Shown: positions 49,940 to 58,935, numbered from the stretch's first letter. The stretch is 64,000 nucleotides of DNA from Paenibacillus sp. 598K (GCF_003851045.1 NZ_BFBX01000042.1:14428-78427); one strand, 5' to 3'. The notes: generated by a model not told the origin, from the sequence alone. Numbers and translations are program-made.

Positions 49940-50593
49940 GCCGTTGCAGATCGCCTTGGCGATCTCGGTCTGACCTTGCGGTCGCGTCATCATATCCCGG
50001 TCGCCGGCGTGGCTGAGGAAGCCCATCTCGACAATTACGGCGGGCTTGTCCGTCTTGCGCAGGAGATAAAAGGTGCGGCCGCTGCGCGGCTGCGCCGACG
50101 TGTGCTGCTGCTGGTTGAGCGCATCCTGGATGCACTGGGCGAGCAGCATGCTATGTCCGTCCTCCTTGTAGAGGACGAGCGGACCACGCTCCGTCTTATC
50201 CGGCGTCCAGTTGACATGCAGACTGACGATGATCCGGGTCGGAATCTCGCGCGCGAGCTGACGGCGCTGGGCGAGATCGCGCTTATGTCTGGAGCGGATC
50301 GGATGCCAGCGATTGTCATCGCTCAGCGCGTAGTCGCTATCCCGATTGAGCACGGCGTCGATTCCTTGACTGCCGAGCATCAGGTAGAGCTTCCGTGCGA
50401 CCGCCAGATTGATATCCTTCTCCAGCACATCGCCATGATGGGTGCCGCCATCGATGCCGCCGTGGCCGACGTCGATCAGCACCTCGGCGCCAGGCAGCGC
50501 CCCCGAGATGTCGGGCGGATCGGCTAATGCAGCGGTCGGGCCTAGAGTCGCGAGCGTGAACAAAAGCGATAGCATGGCTAGGCGTCTATACAT
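49907..50593 (-). CDS. cwlD: N-acetylmuramoyl-L-alanine amidase (CwlD-like)
   Basis: A 228-residue exported zinc amidase. The signal sequence is residues 1-25. The Amidase_3 core shows LIDVGHGGIDGG (zinc His), EKDINLAVARKL (zinc Glu), SLHVNW (zinc His) and VIVEMGFLSHAGD (catalytic Glu). Its length and single catalytic domain fit CwlD, which in spore formers starts muramic-delta-lactam synthesis in the cortex. AGGAGG lies before the ATG. The convergent gene is a deacetylase-like protein, echoing the CwlD-PdaA partnership, although YibQ is not PdaA. Confidence 0.85.
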   Translation of the reverse strand: MYRRLAMLSLLFTLATLGPTAALADPPDISGALPGAEVLIDVGHGGIDGGTHHGDVLEKDINLAVARKLYLMLGSQGIDAVLNRDSDYALSDDNRWHPIRSRHKRDLAQRRQLAREIPTRIIVSLHVNWTPDKTERGPLVLYKEDGHSMLLAQCIQDALNQQQHTSAQPRSGRTFYLLRKTDKPAVIVEMGFLSHAGDRDMMTRPQGQTEIAKAICNGLRQYLLVTGR

Positions 50594-50735
50594 TGGATTA
50601 ACCTCCTGTAGGACGGGTCAAAGGATATCAAGCGAGTATCCATTAGCGTGGCACAAGTGGCGGGTCGTCATACATGGATAGGCACATGTAAATCCGGGCA
50701 TAATGGTGGCATGGACTGACGGGAGGTGAAGCATT

Positions 50736-50942
50736 GTGGCGGATGGTTCGGAGTTGGTCAAATACGTGACGGTACGGGTAGCGCGTTATATCGAGACACC
50801 CAAGGCAGTGCGCAAGCAAAAGCGGAAGGAAACAAAGGTGACAAAGGAGCATTGGTTGGTCCGCTGGTTCGGTCTTGCTCCGCTCGGCCTGATGGTCTGG
50901 TGGCGGAGCAGACGAGCAAGCGAGTCGTCGGATGACAAATAA
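50736..50942 (+). CDS. yqzE: YqzE family protein
   Basis: A 68-residue basic protein with the YqzE pattern: SELVKYVTVRVARYIETPK near the N-terminus, a Lys/Arg-rich middle, and a hydrophobic WLVRWFGLAPLGLMVWW segment. GTG 50736 follows GGGAGGTGAAGC. In B. subtilis yqzE lies at the end of the comG operon near yqhG/yqhH; here yqhG and yqhH are also close by, but the comG genes are absent from this window. Confidence 0.78.
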   Translation: MADGSELVKYVTVRVARYIETPKAVRKQKRKETKVTKEHWLVRWFGLAPLGLMVWWRSRRASESSDDK

Positions 50943-50945
50943 AAC

Positions 50946-50985
50946 AAGGGGCGCCCTGAAGTCGTAATCGACTCGGGCGCCCCTT
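50946..50985. terminator. Bidirectional terminator
   Basis: An 11-bp perfect inverted repeat, AAGGGGCGCCC with GGGCGCCCCTT, with an inner GTCG/CGAC stem. It sits between converging yqzE and the secreted-protein gene. Confidence 0.75.
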
Positions 50986-51017
50986 ATATGTGTCCTGCGA
51001 TGTAAAGCGATAGGAGA

Positions 51018-51881
51018 TTAACGGTAATAATGGCCGGACGTCGCAAGCGTGGCGAAGGGAATGTAACGCGGGCTATCGGTGTCGAGCGCAACATAGAGCT
51101 CGCCGTCCCAGTCATGATAGCCGGCGACGCCATAGATGTACAGATGCTGACCGTCGAAGGGATCTGCAGCGTACCAGATATGTGCGCCTTGGTCGAGTTG
51201 TTGCCTTATCGACGCAGCGGATGCTGCCAACGGCTCAGAGGTGAGCCATGGCATCCGCTCGTAGACATCAAAAGCAGGGATGCTGCCGGAACGGGTCAAA
51301 CGCTCCGGATGACCTGCGGGCAACTGCTCCTGTACTGCTGATGCAGCCTGCTGCCAAGTCTCATCGCTGAGCGACAGCAGCAGCTCATCGCTGTGCGCAT
51401 CGACATAGACAGCGGAGCCCGAGATTAGCGGCACCCGCCATACCGCCAGCAGCGGCGAGATATATCGCGGCTCAGCCTGAGCGGCTAGCGGCAGACTGTC
51501 CAGCTCCGGCGAATGCAGCGCCTGTCGGAGCGCCGCCTCGTCGAACAACGGATCGCCTCGCCCATACTCGCCTAGATGGTAGCCGCCGCCAGGGACGGCA
51601 TAAGCGATCATATAGCCAAGCGGCCGCTCGCCGCTTCGAAGCACGACGAGCCATCCATGCGTGCCAGGCCCAAGCGGAGAGATGTGGCGATCAGCCGCGC
51701 GCCAGTCGGCATAATCGGGCAACGCCGACAGCTCTCCCAGCCACACATCCAGCTGCGCTTGCAGCGCCGTCATCGCTGGTCGCGACTCGAGTCGCTCGCT
51801 TCTTGCGACGTTTGATGTGGCAACGCTGGCGAAGAGGAGCAGCGCGGCGGTATACAAAGGAACCCATTTTCGTTTGGACAC
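51018..51881 (-). CDS. Secreted protein of unknown function
   Basis: A 287-residue exported protein. The start is GTG (51881) after GGTGAGC; a signal peptide covers about residues 1-27. The mature part is mixed beta-rich sequence (HGWLVVLRSGERPLGYMIAY; GQHLYIYGVAGYHDWDGELY) with conserved-looking Trp, Tyr and Gly. There are no cysteines. I do not recognise the family. It lies between yqzE and yqhG, the position where B. subtilis has yqzG, but it is much longer and not obviously related. Confidence 0.6.
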   Translation of the reverse strand: MSKRKWVPLYTAALLLFASVATSNVARSERLESRPAMTALQAQLDVWLGELSALPDYADWRAADRHISPLGPGTHGWLVVLRSGERPLGYMIAYAVPGGGYHLGEYGRGDPLFDEAALRQALHSPELDSLPLAAQAEPRYISPLLAVWRVPLISGSAVYVDAHSDELLLSLSDETWQQAASAVQEQLPAGHPERLTRSGSIPAFDVYERMPWLTSEPLAASAASIRQQLDQGAHIWYAADPFDGQHLYIYGVAGYHDWDGELYVALDTDSPRYIPFATLATSGHYYR

Positions 51882-52044
51882 AAGCTCACCATCCTGTATT
51901 GGTCGCGCCTGTCCGCTATCAGCGGGAGGCTTGTCCTCATTGTAGCGGAACGGCAGCGGGAAGCATGCCGGAACCTGTCAGAGGGAGCGACAGCGGCACG
52001 GTTCTATTTTTGTTGGAATGAAGCGAATCGCGTCTGCTCGGCGA

Positions 52045-52965
52045 TCAATCGATGCCCGCCAGATGAAAAATCCCGCAATTGATGGCAGATGTCTGCACGC
52101 GCGGCTTGTATTGCCAGTCGATCTCCGCCTTGCGATTCTCGAATTGCGCCTCGATATGGGCGCGTTGCTCTTCCTCGGCAGAGGAGAGCAAAGCTTCGTA
52201 ATAATGGGCGATCAGCTGCTGCTCCTCCTCGAGCCGCTCGGCGGCTTCCTGAGCCCAGCTGTAGTCGTAGCCGCGCAGCTTTTTCTCTAGCGCTTGCTCG
52301 ACCAGCCCCGCTGCCCGGTGCAGCGTGATTGCACTGCGGGCGATGTGGATATTGGGCGGCAGACGCGGCGTCATCCGCATCCCGGCGAGTCGCTCCTGGA
52401 ACTGCTCAATCACTTGGCCGGTTGCCAGCGAGATGCCGTAGGAATGGATCTCCTCGCGCTTGCGGTCGCACTGGAACTCGACCATCAGATTAACCCCAAG
52501 CCATGGAGTATAGGCTGTAGATTGCAGCGGATGGCTCTTGCGCGCCTCCGGCTCCTGGAACAGACAGACGTAGCTGCCGCCGCTGCGCGCCGCCTCGAAC
52601 AGCTGCTCCAGTCGCCGCGAGCCGTAGTAGAGATCCTCCCGCGGCATCCGCGCCCCAGCCGTCGTCCCATGAACATAACCAAAGCTGCGGGCCAGCGCGG
52701 CATCCGTCTGATCTGGCTCGGCGCCAGCTTGCTCCTCCTGCGCGCGATCATACCGTTCCTTGTCCGTGACGAACAGGAAGGACATCGTCTCCGGCTCGGC
52801 GCCCGTCCGGTCGACGAAGCCCCAGTAGTAAGGCCGATTGGTCAGGATGCGATCTGCAAGCGGCGAGAGCTTGACCTTGAAGTGCGCCGGCGACTTCTCG
52901 ATGATCTGGCAGTCGGTCGACTCCAGATAGTGCTGGACGAACCGATGGATCTGCTTGGCATTCAT
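52045..52965 (-). CDS. yqhG: YqhG family protein
   Basis: A 306-residue cytosolic protein matching YqhG of Bacillales (IHRFVQHYLESTDCQIIEKS, FKVKLSPLADRILTNRPYYW, PYTPWLGVNL-type segments). The ATG at 52965 follows GGAGGTGAAGCC and overlaps the stop of yqhH in an ATGA arrangement. YqhG has no established biochemical role; coupling to the YqhH helicase suggests they work together. The C-terminal half is a long Glu/Gln/Arg-rich helix (about 235-285). Confidence 0.85.
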   Translation of the reverse strand: MNAKQIHRFVQHYLESTDCQIIEKSPAHFKVKLSPLADRILTNRPYYWGFVDRTGAEPETMSFLFVTDKERYDRAQEEQAGAEPDQTDAALARSFGYVHGTTAGARMPREDLYYGSRRLEQLFEAARSGGSYVCLFQEPEARKSHPLQSTAYTPWLGVNLMVEFQCDRKREEIHSYGISLATGQVIEQFQERLAGMRMTPRLPPNIHIARSAITLHRAAGLVEQALEKKLRGYDYSWAQEAAERLEEEQQLIAHYYEALLSSAEEEQRAHIEAQFENRKAEIDWQYKPRVQTSAINCGIFHLAGID

Positions 52966-54770
52966 GGCTTCACCTCCACAGGTTGGCTGATCGCGTCGAG
53001 CAGCGGCTGGAACGGCTGGCCGTCCTGCTGGCTGCGCCAATCCTGCTGCTCGGCGCGGACGCTGCTGAGCGAGTGGCCGAGCTGGCGGAAGCGGCTGTTC
53101 AGCTCGCGCTGTCCGCTAGATTCGAGCATCGCCTTGGCGATTTGCTTCTCCAGCGACTGATCTTGCTTCTCGAATCGTTCGAGGATTTCATCCAGCTCGC
53201 CGATGACCAGCTCGAACAGATTGATTTTCTCGTGCAGCAGATTGACGATATGCTCCTCGATCGTGCCGAGCGTGCATAGGTTGTAGATTCGCACATCCTC
53301 TGTCTGACCGAGCCGATGGACGCGTCCGATCCGCTGCTCGACGCGCATCGGATTCCACGGCAGATCGAAGTTGATCATATGGTGGCAGAATTGCAGGTTG
53401 ATGCCTTCGCCCCCGGCTTCGGTCGCGATCAGCACCTGGGCTCGGCCGCGGAACATATCCATCATCCAGTCCTTCTTGCCGCGATTCATGCCGCCGCGAT
53501 ACGGGACGGCGATCAGATCGTGACTGCGGAAAAACTGCAGCAGATACTCCTGCGTAGCGCGGTATTCGGTGAATACGATAACCTTCTCGTTCATTTCGCG
53601 GATCAGACGCAGCGCGGTCTCGGCTTTGGTGTTGGCCTGGATCTGGCGGATCACCTCGACCAGCCCCCAAATTTTGGGGCGCAGCGCCGAGTCCTCCGGC
53701 GTTTTCTTGAACAGGTTGACCAGCGTCAGGAAGACGGCGTCGCGGCTGCTGCACACCTCGCGCTGCAGCGTGACGAGCGAGAGCATGCTGGTCAGATCGC
53801 CGCCGCTTTCCTGATAACGCTGCTTGACGAACGCGGTAACCGCGTCATAAAGCGCCTGCTCCTCGGCGGATAGCTTGAGCGGGATATTGCGGACGATCCG
53901 TCTGGTGAACTGTATCCCGCCATCGCCGCGACGATTGCGGATCATGACGCCGGAGAGCGCGCTTTGCAGATCGCTTTCGTTTTTGGGCAGACGTTTGTCG
54001 ACGACAAAATTGGCTGCAAATTCGCTCTGGCCGCCAAGCTGACCGGGCTTCAGAAGCGTAATCAGGTTGTAGAGCTCCTCCAGCTCGTTCTGGACGGGCG
54101 TGGCCGTCAGCAGCAAGCAATATTTTTTGCGCAGCTGCGTGACGAATTGATAGTTGGTCGTCTTCTTGTTTTTGAGCTTGTGCGCTTCGTCGATGATGAG
54201 CATATCGTAGTCGGTATTGAGCAGCAGCTCGCGATGAGGCTCGCGCTTGGCCGTATCGATCGAGGCCACGACGACATCGTAATGCCAGGTATGGGCCTTT
54301 TTCTGAGCGACCGCTGCGATGCCAAATTTTTGGTTCAGCTCGCGTACCCATTGCAGCACGAGAGAGGCGGGCACGAGGATAAGCGTCTTGCGGACGAGCC
54401 CGCGCACGATATATTCCTTGAGCACGAGCCCGGCTTCGATTGTCTTGCCGAGCCCCACCTCGTCGGCCAGGATCGCGCGTCCGCCCATACCGTCGAGCAC
54501 CTTGCGCGCCGTATCGATCTGATGGGGCATCGGGTCGAAAGCAGGGAGGACGCGCAGCGCCTGCAGCTCGTCGAAGCTGTCGATTTTGCGGGCTTCCTGC
54601 GCTTCGATGGCGAGCTTGTAGAGCACCCATTCATCCCAGGGACCGTTTTTGGTCAAACGCTGCTGCAGCTCCTCCTGCCAGCTGCGATCGAATTGCAGCT
54701 CTACCAGCGGATGCAGCTTGCTCTTGCTTGCCGCGCCCGTCGTGCCTTGCGCCTTGGTTGTGTCAGCCAC
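52962..54770 (-). CDS. yqhH: YqhH: SNF2/RapA-family ATP-dependent helicase
   Basis: A 602-residue superfamily 2 translocase. Motif I is ILADEVGLGKTIEAGL, motif II is DEAHKLKNKKT, motif III is LLLTATPVQNEL, and the C-terminal RecA domain has VIVFTEYRATQEYL, ATEAGGEGINLQFCH and WNPMRVEQRIGRVHRLGQ. It matches Bacillus YqhH, which is related to RapA/HepA (RNA-polymerase-associated recycling). The start is GTG 54770 after GGAGTGTAAGAT. It is co-translated with yqhG. Confidence 0.92.
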   Translation of the reverse strand: MADTTKAQGTTGAASKSKLHPLVELQFDRSWQEELQQRLTKNGPWDEWVLYKLAIEAQEARKIDSFDELQALRVLPAFDPMPHQIDTARKVLDGMGGRAILADEVGLGKTIEAGLVLKEYIVRGLVRKTLILVPASLVLQWVRELNQKFGIAAVAQKKAHTWHYDVVVASIDTAKREPHRELLLNTDYDMLIIDEAHKLKNKKTTNYQFVTQLRKKYCLLLTATPVQNELEELYNLITLLKPGQLGGQSEFAANFVVDKRLPKNESDLQSALSGVMIRNRRGDGGIQFTRRIVRNIPLKLSAEEQALYDAVTAFVKQRYQESGGDLTSMLSLVTLQREVCSSRDAVFLTLVNLFKKTPEDSALRPKIWGLVEVIRQIQANTKAETALRLIREMNEKVIVFTEYRATQEYLLQFFRSHDLIAVPYRGGMNRGKKDWMMDMFRGRAQVLIATEAGGEGINLQFCHHMINFDLPWNPMRVEQRIGRVHRLGQTEDVRIYNLCTLGTIEEHIVNLLHEKINLFELVIGELDEILERFEKQDQSLEKQIAKAMLESSGQRELNSRFRQLGHSLSSVRAEQQDWRSQQDGQPFQPLLDAISQPVEVKP

Positions 54771-54933
54771 ATCTTACACTCCTTCCATGTGCGAAAGATT
54801 ACATGCCTCTCAGTATTGCCGCAATCTGCGGGAATCATAAGAGAAGGCGCAAAAAACGAGTCGCGGCAAGGGCTGAAGCAGCGCTCGTAGAGCGCGAAGG
54901 TTGTCACACAATCGTGAGATTGGGAGGATAGAA

Positions 54934-54982
54934 ATACAATATGTAGTATGTTAAAATGAGTTATGACCACAATATATGGAGT
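54934..54982 (+). promoter_or_regulatory. Tandem NrdR boxes upstream of nrdJ
   Basis: Box 1 ATACAATATGTAGTAT (54934-54949) and box 2 CCACAATATATGGAGT (54967-54982) each match 13 of 16 positions of the NrdR consensus ACACWATATATWGTGT. Their starts are 33 bp apart, about three helical turns, which is the spacing known for NrdR pairs. A TAAAAT lies between them at 54952-54957. Confidence 0.75.
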
Positions 54983-55056
54983 CGGAAGGTGGAGCTCTCT
55001 GTATCTTGCTGCAACATAAGATCGCCTGACCGACAGGAGATGGAGGCGTTGTGACG

Positions 55057-57876
55057 ATGGCGGAACTGCAGACCGGCGCGCTGAGCGGGCTGAGCGAGAA
55101 GATCTTCCTGGACCGATATGCCTGGAAGGCTAGTGATCCGGGAGAGGCCAAGTTGGGCGATACGGTGTTGGTATTGACGAAGGACGACCCCAAATTCCCT
55201 ACCAAGGAGGCGGGTGAGGTAATCGCCCGGGTCGGCAAGCAGGTCACTGTAAAAACGCGGAGCGGCCAAACCGTGACAACCGATACGGACAAGCTGACCT
55301 TGACACGAGAGCAGACGCCGGGCCAGATGTGGGATCGACTGGCGCGGGCGATGGCTGACGTCGAGGAGACGGAGCCATTGCAGCAGCAATGGGCCGAACG
55401 CTTCCGTTATATTCTCGACGACTGGAAACTCGTGCCTGGCGGTCGGATCGCAGCCGGGGCGGGGGCAAGTGACGAGCTGACGCTATTCAACTGCTATGTG
55501 CTGCCCTCTCCGCATGACAGCCGGGGCGGCATCCTCTCGACGTTATCGGAGATGACGGAGATTATGGCGCGCGGGGGCGGCGTCGGCATCAATCTGTCGT
55601 CGCTGCGGCCGAAGCGGGCGACCGTCGCCGGCGTGAACGGCTCCTCGAGCGGCTCGGTCTCATGGGGCGGTCTGTTCAGCTACACGACAGGCCTGATCGA
55701 GCAGGGGGGGAGCCGTCGTGGCGCGCTTATGCTCATGCTGAATGACTGGCACCCCGATCTGGAGGACTTCATCACCGTCAAGCAAAAGATGGGCGAGGTG
55801 ACCAATGCCAATCTCTCGGTCTGTCTGAGCAACGCCTTCATGCGGGCGGTCAAGGAAGACCTGGAATGGGAGCTGGTCTTCCCGGATACGCGCGATCCCG
55901 ACTATGATCGGCTCTGGCAGGGCGATCTGCAAGCCTGGCGCAAGCTCGGCAAGCCGGTGCAATCGTATCGCAAGCTGCGGGCCCGCGACATCTGGCATAC
56001 GATCATCGAGTCGGCGTGGCGTTCGGCCGAGCCGGGCGTCGTCTTCATGGAGCATTACAATGAGATGTCCAATAGCTACTATTACAATCCGATCATCTGC
56101 ACTAACCCATGCGGCGAGCAAGGTCTGCCGGCGTGGGGCGTCTGCAATCTGTCGGCGATCAACCTCTCGCGCTTCTACGACGAGGCGACGCATGATGTGG
56201 ACTGGCCGGAGCTGGCCAAGGTGACGAAGTGGGCCGTCCGGTTCCTCGACAATGTCATCGATGCGACGCCGTACCACTTCCCGGAAAATGAAGCGAACCA
56301 AAAGCGGGAGCGCCGTGTCGGGCTTGGTACGATGGGACTGGCCGAGCTGATGATACGTCTTGGTATCCGGTACGGAGACGAAGCGTCGCTTGCCTTCCTG
56401 GACCGTCTCTACGCTTTCATAGCTCGCGAGGCTTATCTGGCATCGACGGAGATCGCGGCGGAGAAAGGTTCGTTCCCGGCCTTCAAGCCGGAGCCGTTCC
56501 TGAAGAGCGGCTTCATGCGGGAGCTGACGGGCGTCTATCCGGAGGTGGGCGAAGCGGTCCGCAGCCGCGGCATCCGCAATGTCACGCTGATCACCCAGGC
56601 GCCAACCGGCAGCACCGGGACGATGGTCGGCACGTCGACCGGCATCGAGCCTTATTTCGCCTTCGAGTATTATCGTCAGAGCCGGCTCGGCTATGACCGG
56701 CAGCTCGTGCCGATCGCGCAGCAGTGGCAGGACGCCCATCCCGGCGAGGAGCTGCCGCCGTACTTCGTCACGGCGATGCAGCTGACGGCCGAGGAGCATA
56801 TCCGCGCCCAGGCCGCGATCCAGCGTTGGGTCGACAGCTCGATCTCCAAGACGGCCAATGCGCCGGCAGACTTCACCATCGAGGATACGAAGCGTCTATA
56901 CGAGCTCGCCTTCGAGCTGGGCTGCAAGGGCGTGACCATCTATCGCGACGGCAGCCGCGACGTCCAGGTGCTCTCTACTGCGAGCAAGGAGAAAGACGGC
57001 GAAGCGGAGTCGAAGAGCGAGGGTGAGGGCGAGCAGCCTGAGGGGCAATCTGAGGTGCAGCCGCTGGATGAATCGGCGGGGGAAGCGGAGCAGACAGGCG
57101 GAGTTGTGGGAGAGGCAGGTGGAGCTTCGGGCGATAGGCTGGCGGCAGTGCCGCAAACGCCGATCGACAAGCAGTACAAGCGGCGGCCGCAGGTGCTGCG
57201 CGGGGCGACCTACAAGGTCAATACGCCATTCGGCATGGCCTACATTACGATCAATGATCTGGACGGCACGCCAGGCGAGATCTTCCTCAACGTTGGCAAG
57301 GCTGGCTCCGACGTGTTCGCGATGGCCGAGGCGCTCGGCCGCGTCTGCTCGCTATTCCTGCGCTACGGGGATCACGGCAGCAAGGCGCAACTACTGATTA
57401 AGCATCTGAAAGGGATCGGCGGCACTGGCGCCATCGGGTTCGGCGCGGCCCGCGTCGAGTCGATCGCCGACGCGGTGGCCAAGGCGATCGAGCAGCATCT
57501 AGCTGCGGCTGAGGAGGTGCTGGGCGAGCCGCAGCGGTTCGAGGCCGCGTATGCGCCGCAGCCAGCCGCGCATGAGGAGGCGGCGGCGATCGAAGAGGCG
57601 GCGATGCGCGAAGAGGTAGCGATGGATCAGGAGACAGCATCATCGCGCTCGGTGTATGCTCCAGGTGGAGTGGTGGCGGACCGAGAGACTGCTGGTGAGG
57701 GTGCGGCAAGCGCGAGCGCAACAGGTAAAGAGACATCGCAAGTCAGCACTGCCAGCCCCGGACACGGCCAGTTGCCGTACAGCTCGACCGATCTGTGTCC
57801 GTCCTGCGGCTCCGCCTCGCTCATCAACACTGAAGGCTGCAAAACTTGCGCGAGCTGCGGGTATAGTCGGTGCTAA
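55057..57876 (+). CDS. nrdJ: Adenosylcobalamin-dependent (class II) ribonucleotide reductase
   Basis: A 939-residue vitamin-B12-dependent reductase that makes deoxyribonucleotides with or without oxygen. The first redox cysteine is C146 (LFNCYVL); the active-site loop is NPCGEQGLPAWG (N350, C352, E354) and the family motif APTGSTGTMVGTSTGIEP follows near 518. A TSCPD-like domain (YKVNTPFGMAYITINDLDG) lies near 730-800. The last 27 residues hold a CPSC...CASCGYSRC zinc ribbon, and the Glu/Ala/Gly-rich linkers at about 645-700 and 840-915 are low complexity. ATG 55057 is ten bases after GGAGG; GTG 55051 is too close. NrdR boxes lie upstream. Confidence 0.93.
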   Translation: MAELQTGALSGLSEKIFLDRYAWKASDPGEAKLGDTVLVLTKDDPKFPTKEAGEVIARVGKQVTVKTRSGQTVTTDTDKLTLTREQTPGQMWDRLARAMADVEETEPLQQQWAERFRYILDDWKLVPGGRIAAGAGASDELTLFNCYVLPSPHDSRGGILSTLSEMTEIMARGGGVGINLSSLRPKRATVAGVNGSSSGSVSWGGLFSYTTGLIEQGGSRRGALMLMLNDWHPDLEDFITVKQKMGEVTNANLSVCLSNAFMRAVKEDLEWELVFPDTRDPDYDRLWQGDLQAWRKLGKPVQSYRKLRARDIWHTIIESAWRSAEPGVVFMEHYNEMSNSYYYNPIICTNPCGEQGLPAWGVCNLSAINLSRFYDEATHDVDWPELAKVTKWAVRFLDNVIDATPYHFPENEANQKRERRVGLGTMGLAELMIRLGIRYGDEASLAFLDRLYAFIAREAYLASTEIAAEKGSFPAFKPEPFLKSGFMRELTGVYPEVGEAVRSRGIRNVTLITQAPTGSTGTMVGTSTGIEPYFAFEYYRQSRLGYDRQLVPIAQQWQDAHPGEELPPYFVTAMQLTAEEHIRAQAAIQRWVDSSISKTANAPADFTIEDTKRLYELAFELGCKGVTIYRDGSRDVQVLSTASKEKDGEAESKSEGEGEQPEGQSEVQPLDESAGEAEQTGGVVGEAGGASGDRLAAVPQTPIDKQYKRRPQVLRGATYKVNTPFGMAYITINDLDGTPGEIFLNVGKAGSDVFAMAEALGRVCSLFLRYGDHGSKAQLLIKHLKGIGGTGAIGFGAARVESIADAVAKAIEQHLAAAEEVLGEPQRFEAAYAPQPAAHEEAAAIEEAAMREEVAMDQETASSRSVYAPGGVVADRETAGEGAASASATGKETSQVSTASPGHGQLPYSSTDLCPSCGSASLINTEGCKTCASCGYSRC

Positions 57877-57927
57877 TCATTATAGGTGAATCTTCCTCGC
57901 GTGTCCCTCCTAATTAGACAGTCACCT

Positions 57928-57955
57928 CCCGAGCCTTTGCTGGCTCGGGCTTTTC
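57928..57955 (+). terminator. nrdJ terminator
   Basis: CCCGAGCC / TTTGCT / GGCTCGGG followed by CTTTTCG. Confidence 0.75.
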
Positions 57956-57992
57956 GTTGTACAGGAAAGTCCGGCCCACCGTTATCCGGTAG

Positions 57993-58151
57993 CAATGTCT
58001 CAGATATAAGATAAAAGTAGCAGGAGCTCAGAATAATTTTAGTTTATCTGGTAGAATAGATAAAAATGGTCCTATGGTGTTTGATTACATGACAAAAATG
58101 TTGGAAGAACTTCTCGCAGTTCCTCAACCACTTCAAGAAATAAGAGGGTAG
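57993..58151 (+). pseudogene. Possible protein remnant in an AT-rich island
   Basis: A 52-codon open stretch between two TAG codons encodes protein-like sequence (YKIKVAGAQNNFSLSG, then NGPMVFDYMTKMLEELLAVP). It has no convincing start or binding site, its codon use is AT-rich like the gene that follows, and it ends six bases before that gene. I read it as the tail of a lost gene; it may equally be an unannotated small ORF. Confidence 0.35.
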
Positions 58152-58156
58152 ATTGA

Positions 58157-58636
58157 ATGAAGAAATTTTTATTTCCAAACCCTGGATTTACTTTTTTTGT
58201 TGTAGTTTATTTTTCCTTTTTAATTTCAGTTTTTATTGTGCTGTTTTTGGGATTTGATTATGTGCCTAAGAATACAGGGATAATTGTAGTTGGAATAGTC
58301 ATCTTGATTTCAGTATTTCTGTTTTACGATTTTATACTAAATAAAAAAGTATATATTGATCATTCTGGTGTATATTTCAAGTCACTCGTGAGAGAGTTGT
58401 ATTTTCCATGGGAGGAAATCGAGGAAATCGGCATTGTTGAAATGAGTCGGAGAGCTAGATTTCTTTGTTTCTCCAAAATGAAAAATGAGACAGGGAAACA
58501 AATAACCAAGCTTTCAAAAGATCATATTTATTTGATTCCCAGAAGGTCATTAATTGAGTGTATCCAAATGTACTGGAAGAAAGATATTATTATAATAGAC
58601 CAAACTGATTATGATAAATTTTTTCGATTAAAATAG
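58157..58636 (+). CDS. Low-GC two-helix membrane protein, unknown function
   Basis: A 159-residue protein with two adjacent N-terminal membrane segments (about 10-32 and 39-61) and a cytosolic domain that begins NKKVYIDHSGVYFKSLVREL and continues YFPWEEIEEIGIVEM, reminiscent of bacterial PH-like domains. Lys/Ile/Phe-rich codon use sets it apart from its GC-rich neighbours. AAGAGGGTAGATTGA precedes the ATG. Small membrane proteins of this form often act as immunity or accessory proteins of toxin systems, but nothing nearby proves that here. Confidence 0.6.
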   Translation: MKKFLFPNPGFTFFVVVYFSFLISVFIVLFLGFDYVPKNTGIIVVGIVILISVFLFYDFILNKKVYIDHSGVYFKSLVRELYFPWEEIEEIGIVEMSRRARFLCFSKMKNETGKQITKLSKDHIYLIPRRSLIECIQMYWKKDIIIIDQTDYDKFFRLK

Positions 58637-58644
58637 AAATGACC

Positions 58645-58681
58645 AAATGCCCGCTCTTGTTGCCACAAGATGTGGGCATTT
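58645..58681 (+). terminator. Probable terminator
   Basis: AAATGCCC (58645-58652) pairs with GGGCATTT (58674-58681); a loose GACATTTTT follows. Confidence 0.55.
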
Positions 58682-58758
58682 GACATTTTTGTTTTACCTC
58701 AATTACAAAACCCTATATTATAGCACAGTCTTGGGTCTATAAGCCCATGATCATTAGC

Positions 58759-58795
58759 AAGCAGGAGAGCCCTTAGTTGGCCTCCTGCTTCTTTG
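58759..58795 (+). terminator. Second terminator-like hairpin
   Basis: AAGCAGGAG (58759-58767) pairs with CTCCTGCTT (58782-58790), followed by CTTTGC. Between here and 59016 the only other signs are an ACACT/AGTGT inverted repeat at 58851-58866, a GTCTCA/TGAGAC hairpin near 58900, and the small ORF listed next. Confidence 0.5.
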
Positions 58796-58935
58796 CGTGG
58801 TTCAACAATTCTGTCTAGCATTGTCCAGAAATTGTTCAGTGGGACCTGTTACACTTCGTACAGTGTCGAAATATCAGGAAGTTTGTAGGTCTATGGTCTC
58901 ACCCTGAGACGATCTTTGCACAGAGAGGGAGAGGT

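Noticed and set aside
54771-55050. Cobalamin riboswitch before the B12-dependent reductase
   Set aside because: No B12-box-like sequence or large structured leader; the region is explained by NrdR boxes.
55660-56799. 379-codon minus-strand ORF inside nrdJ
   Set aside because: Fully antisense to the catalytic core of the reductase; high-GC codon periodicity explains the open frame.
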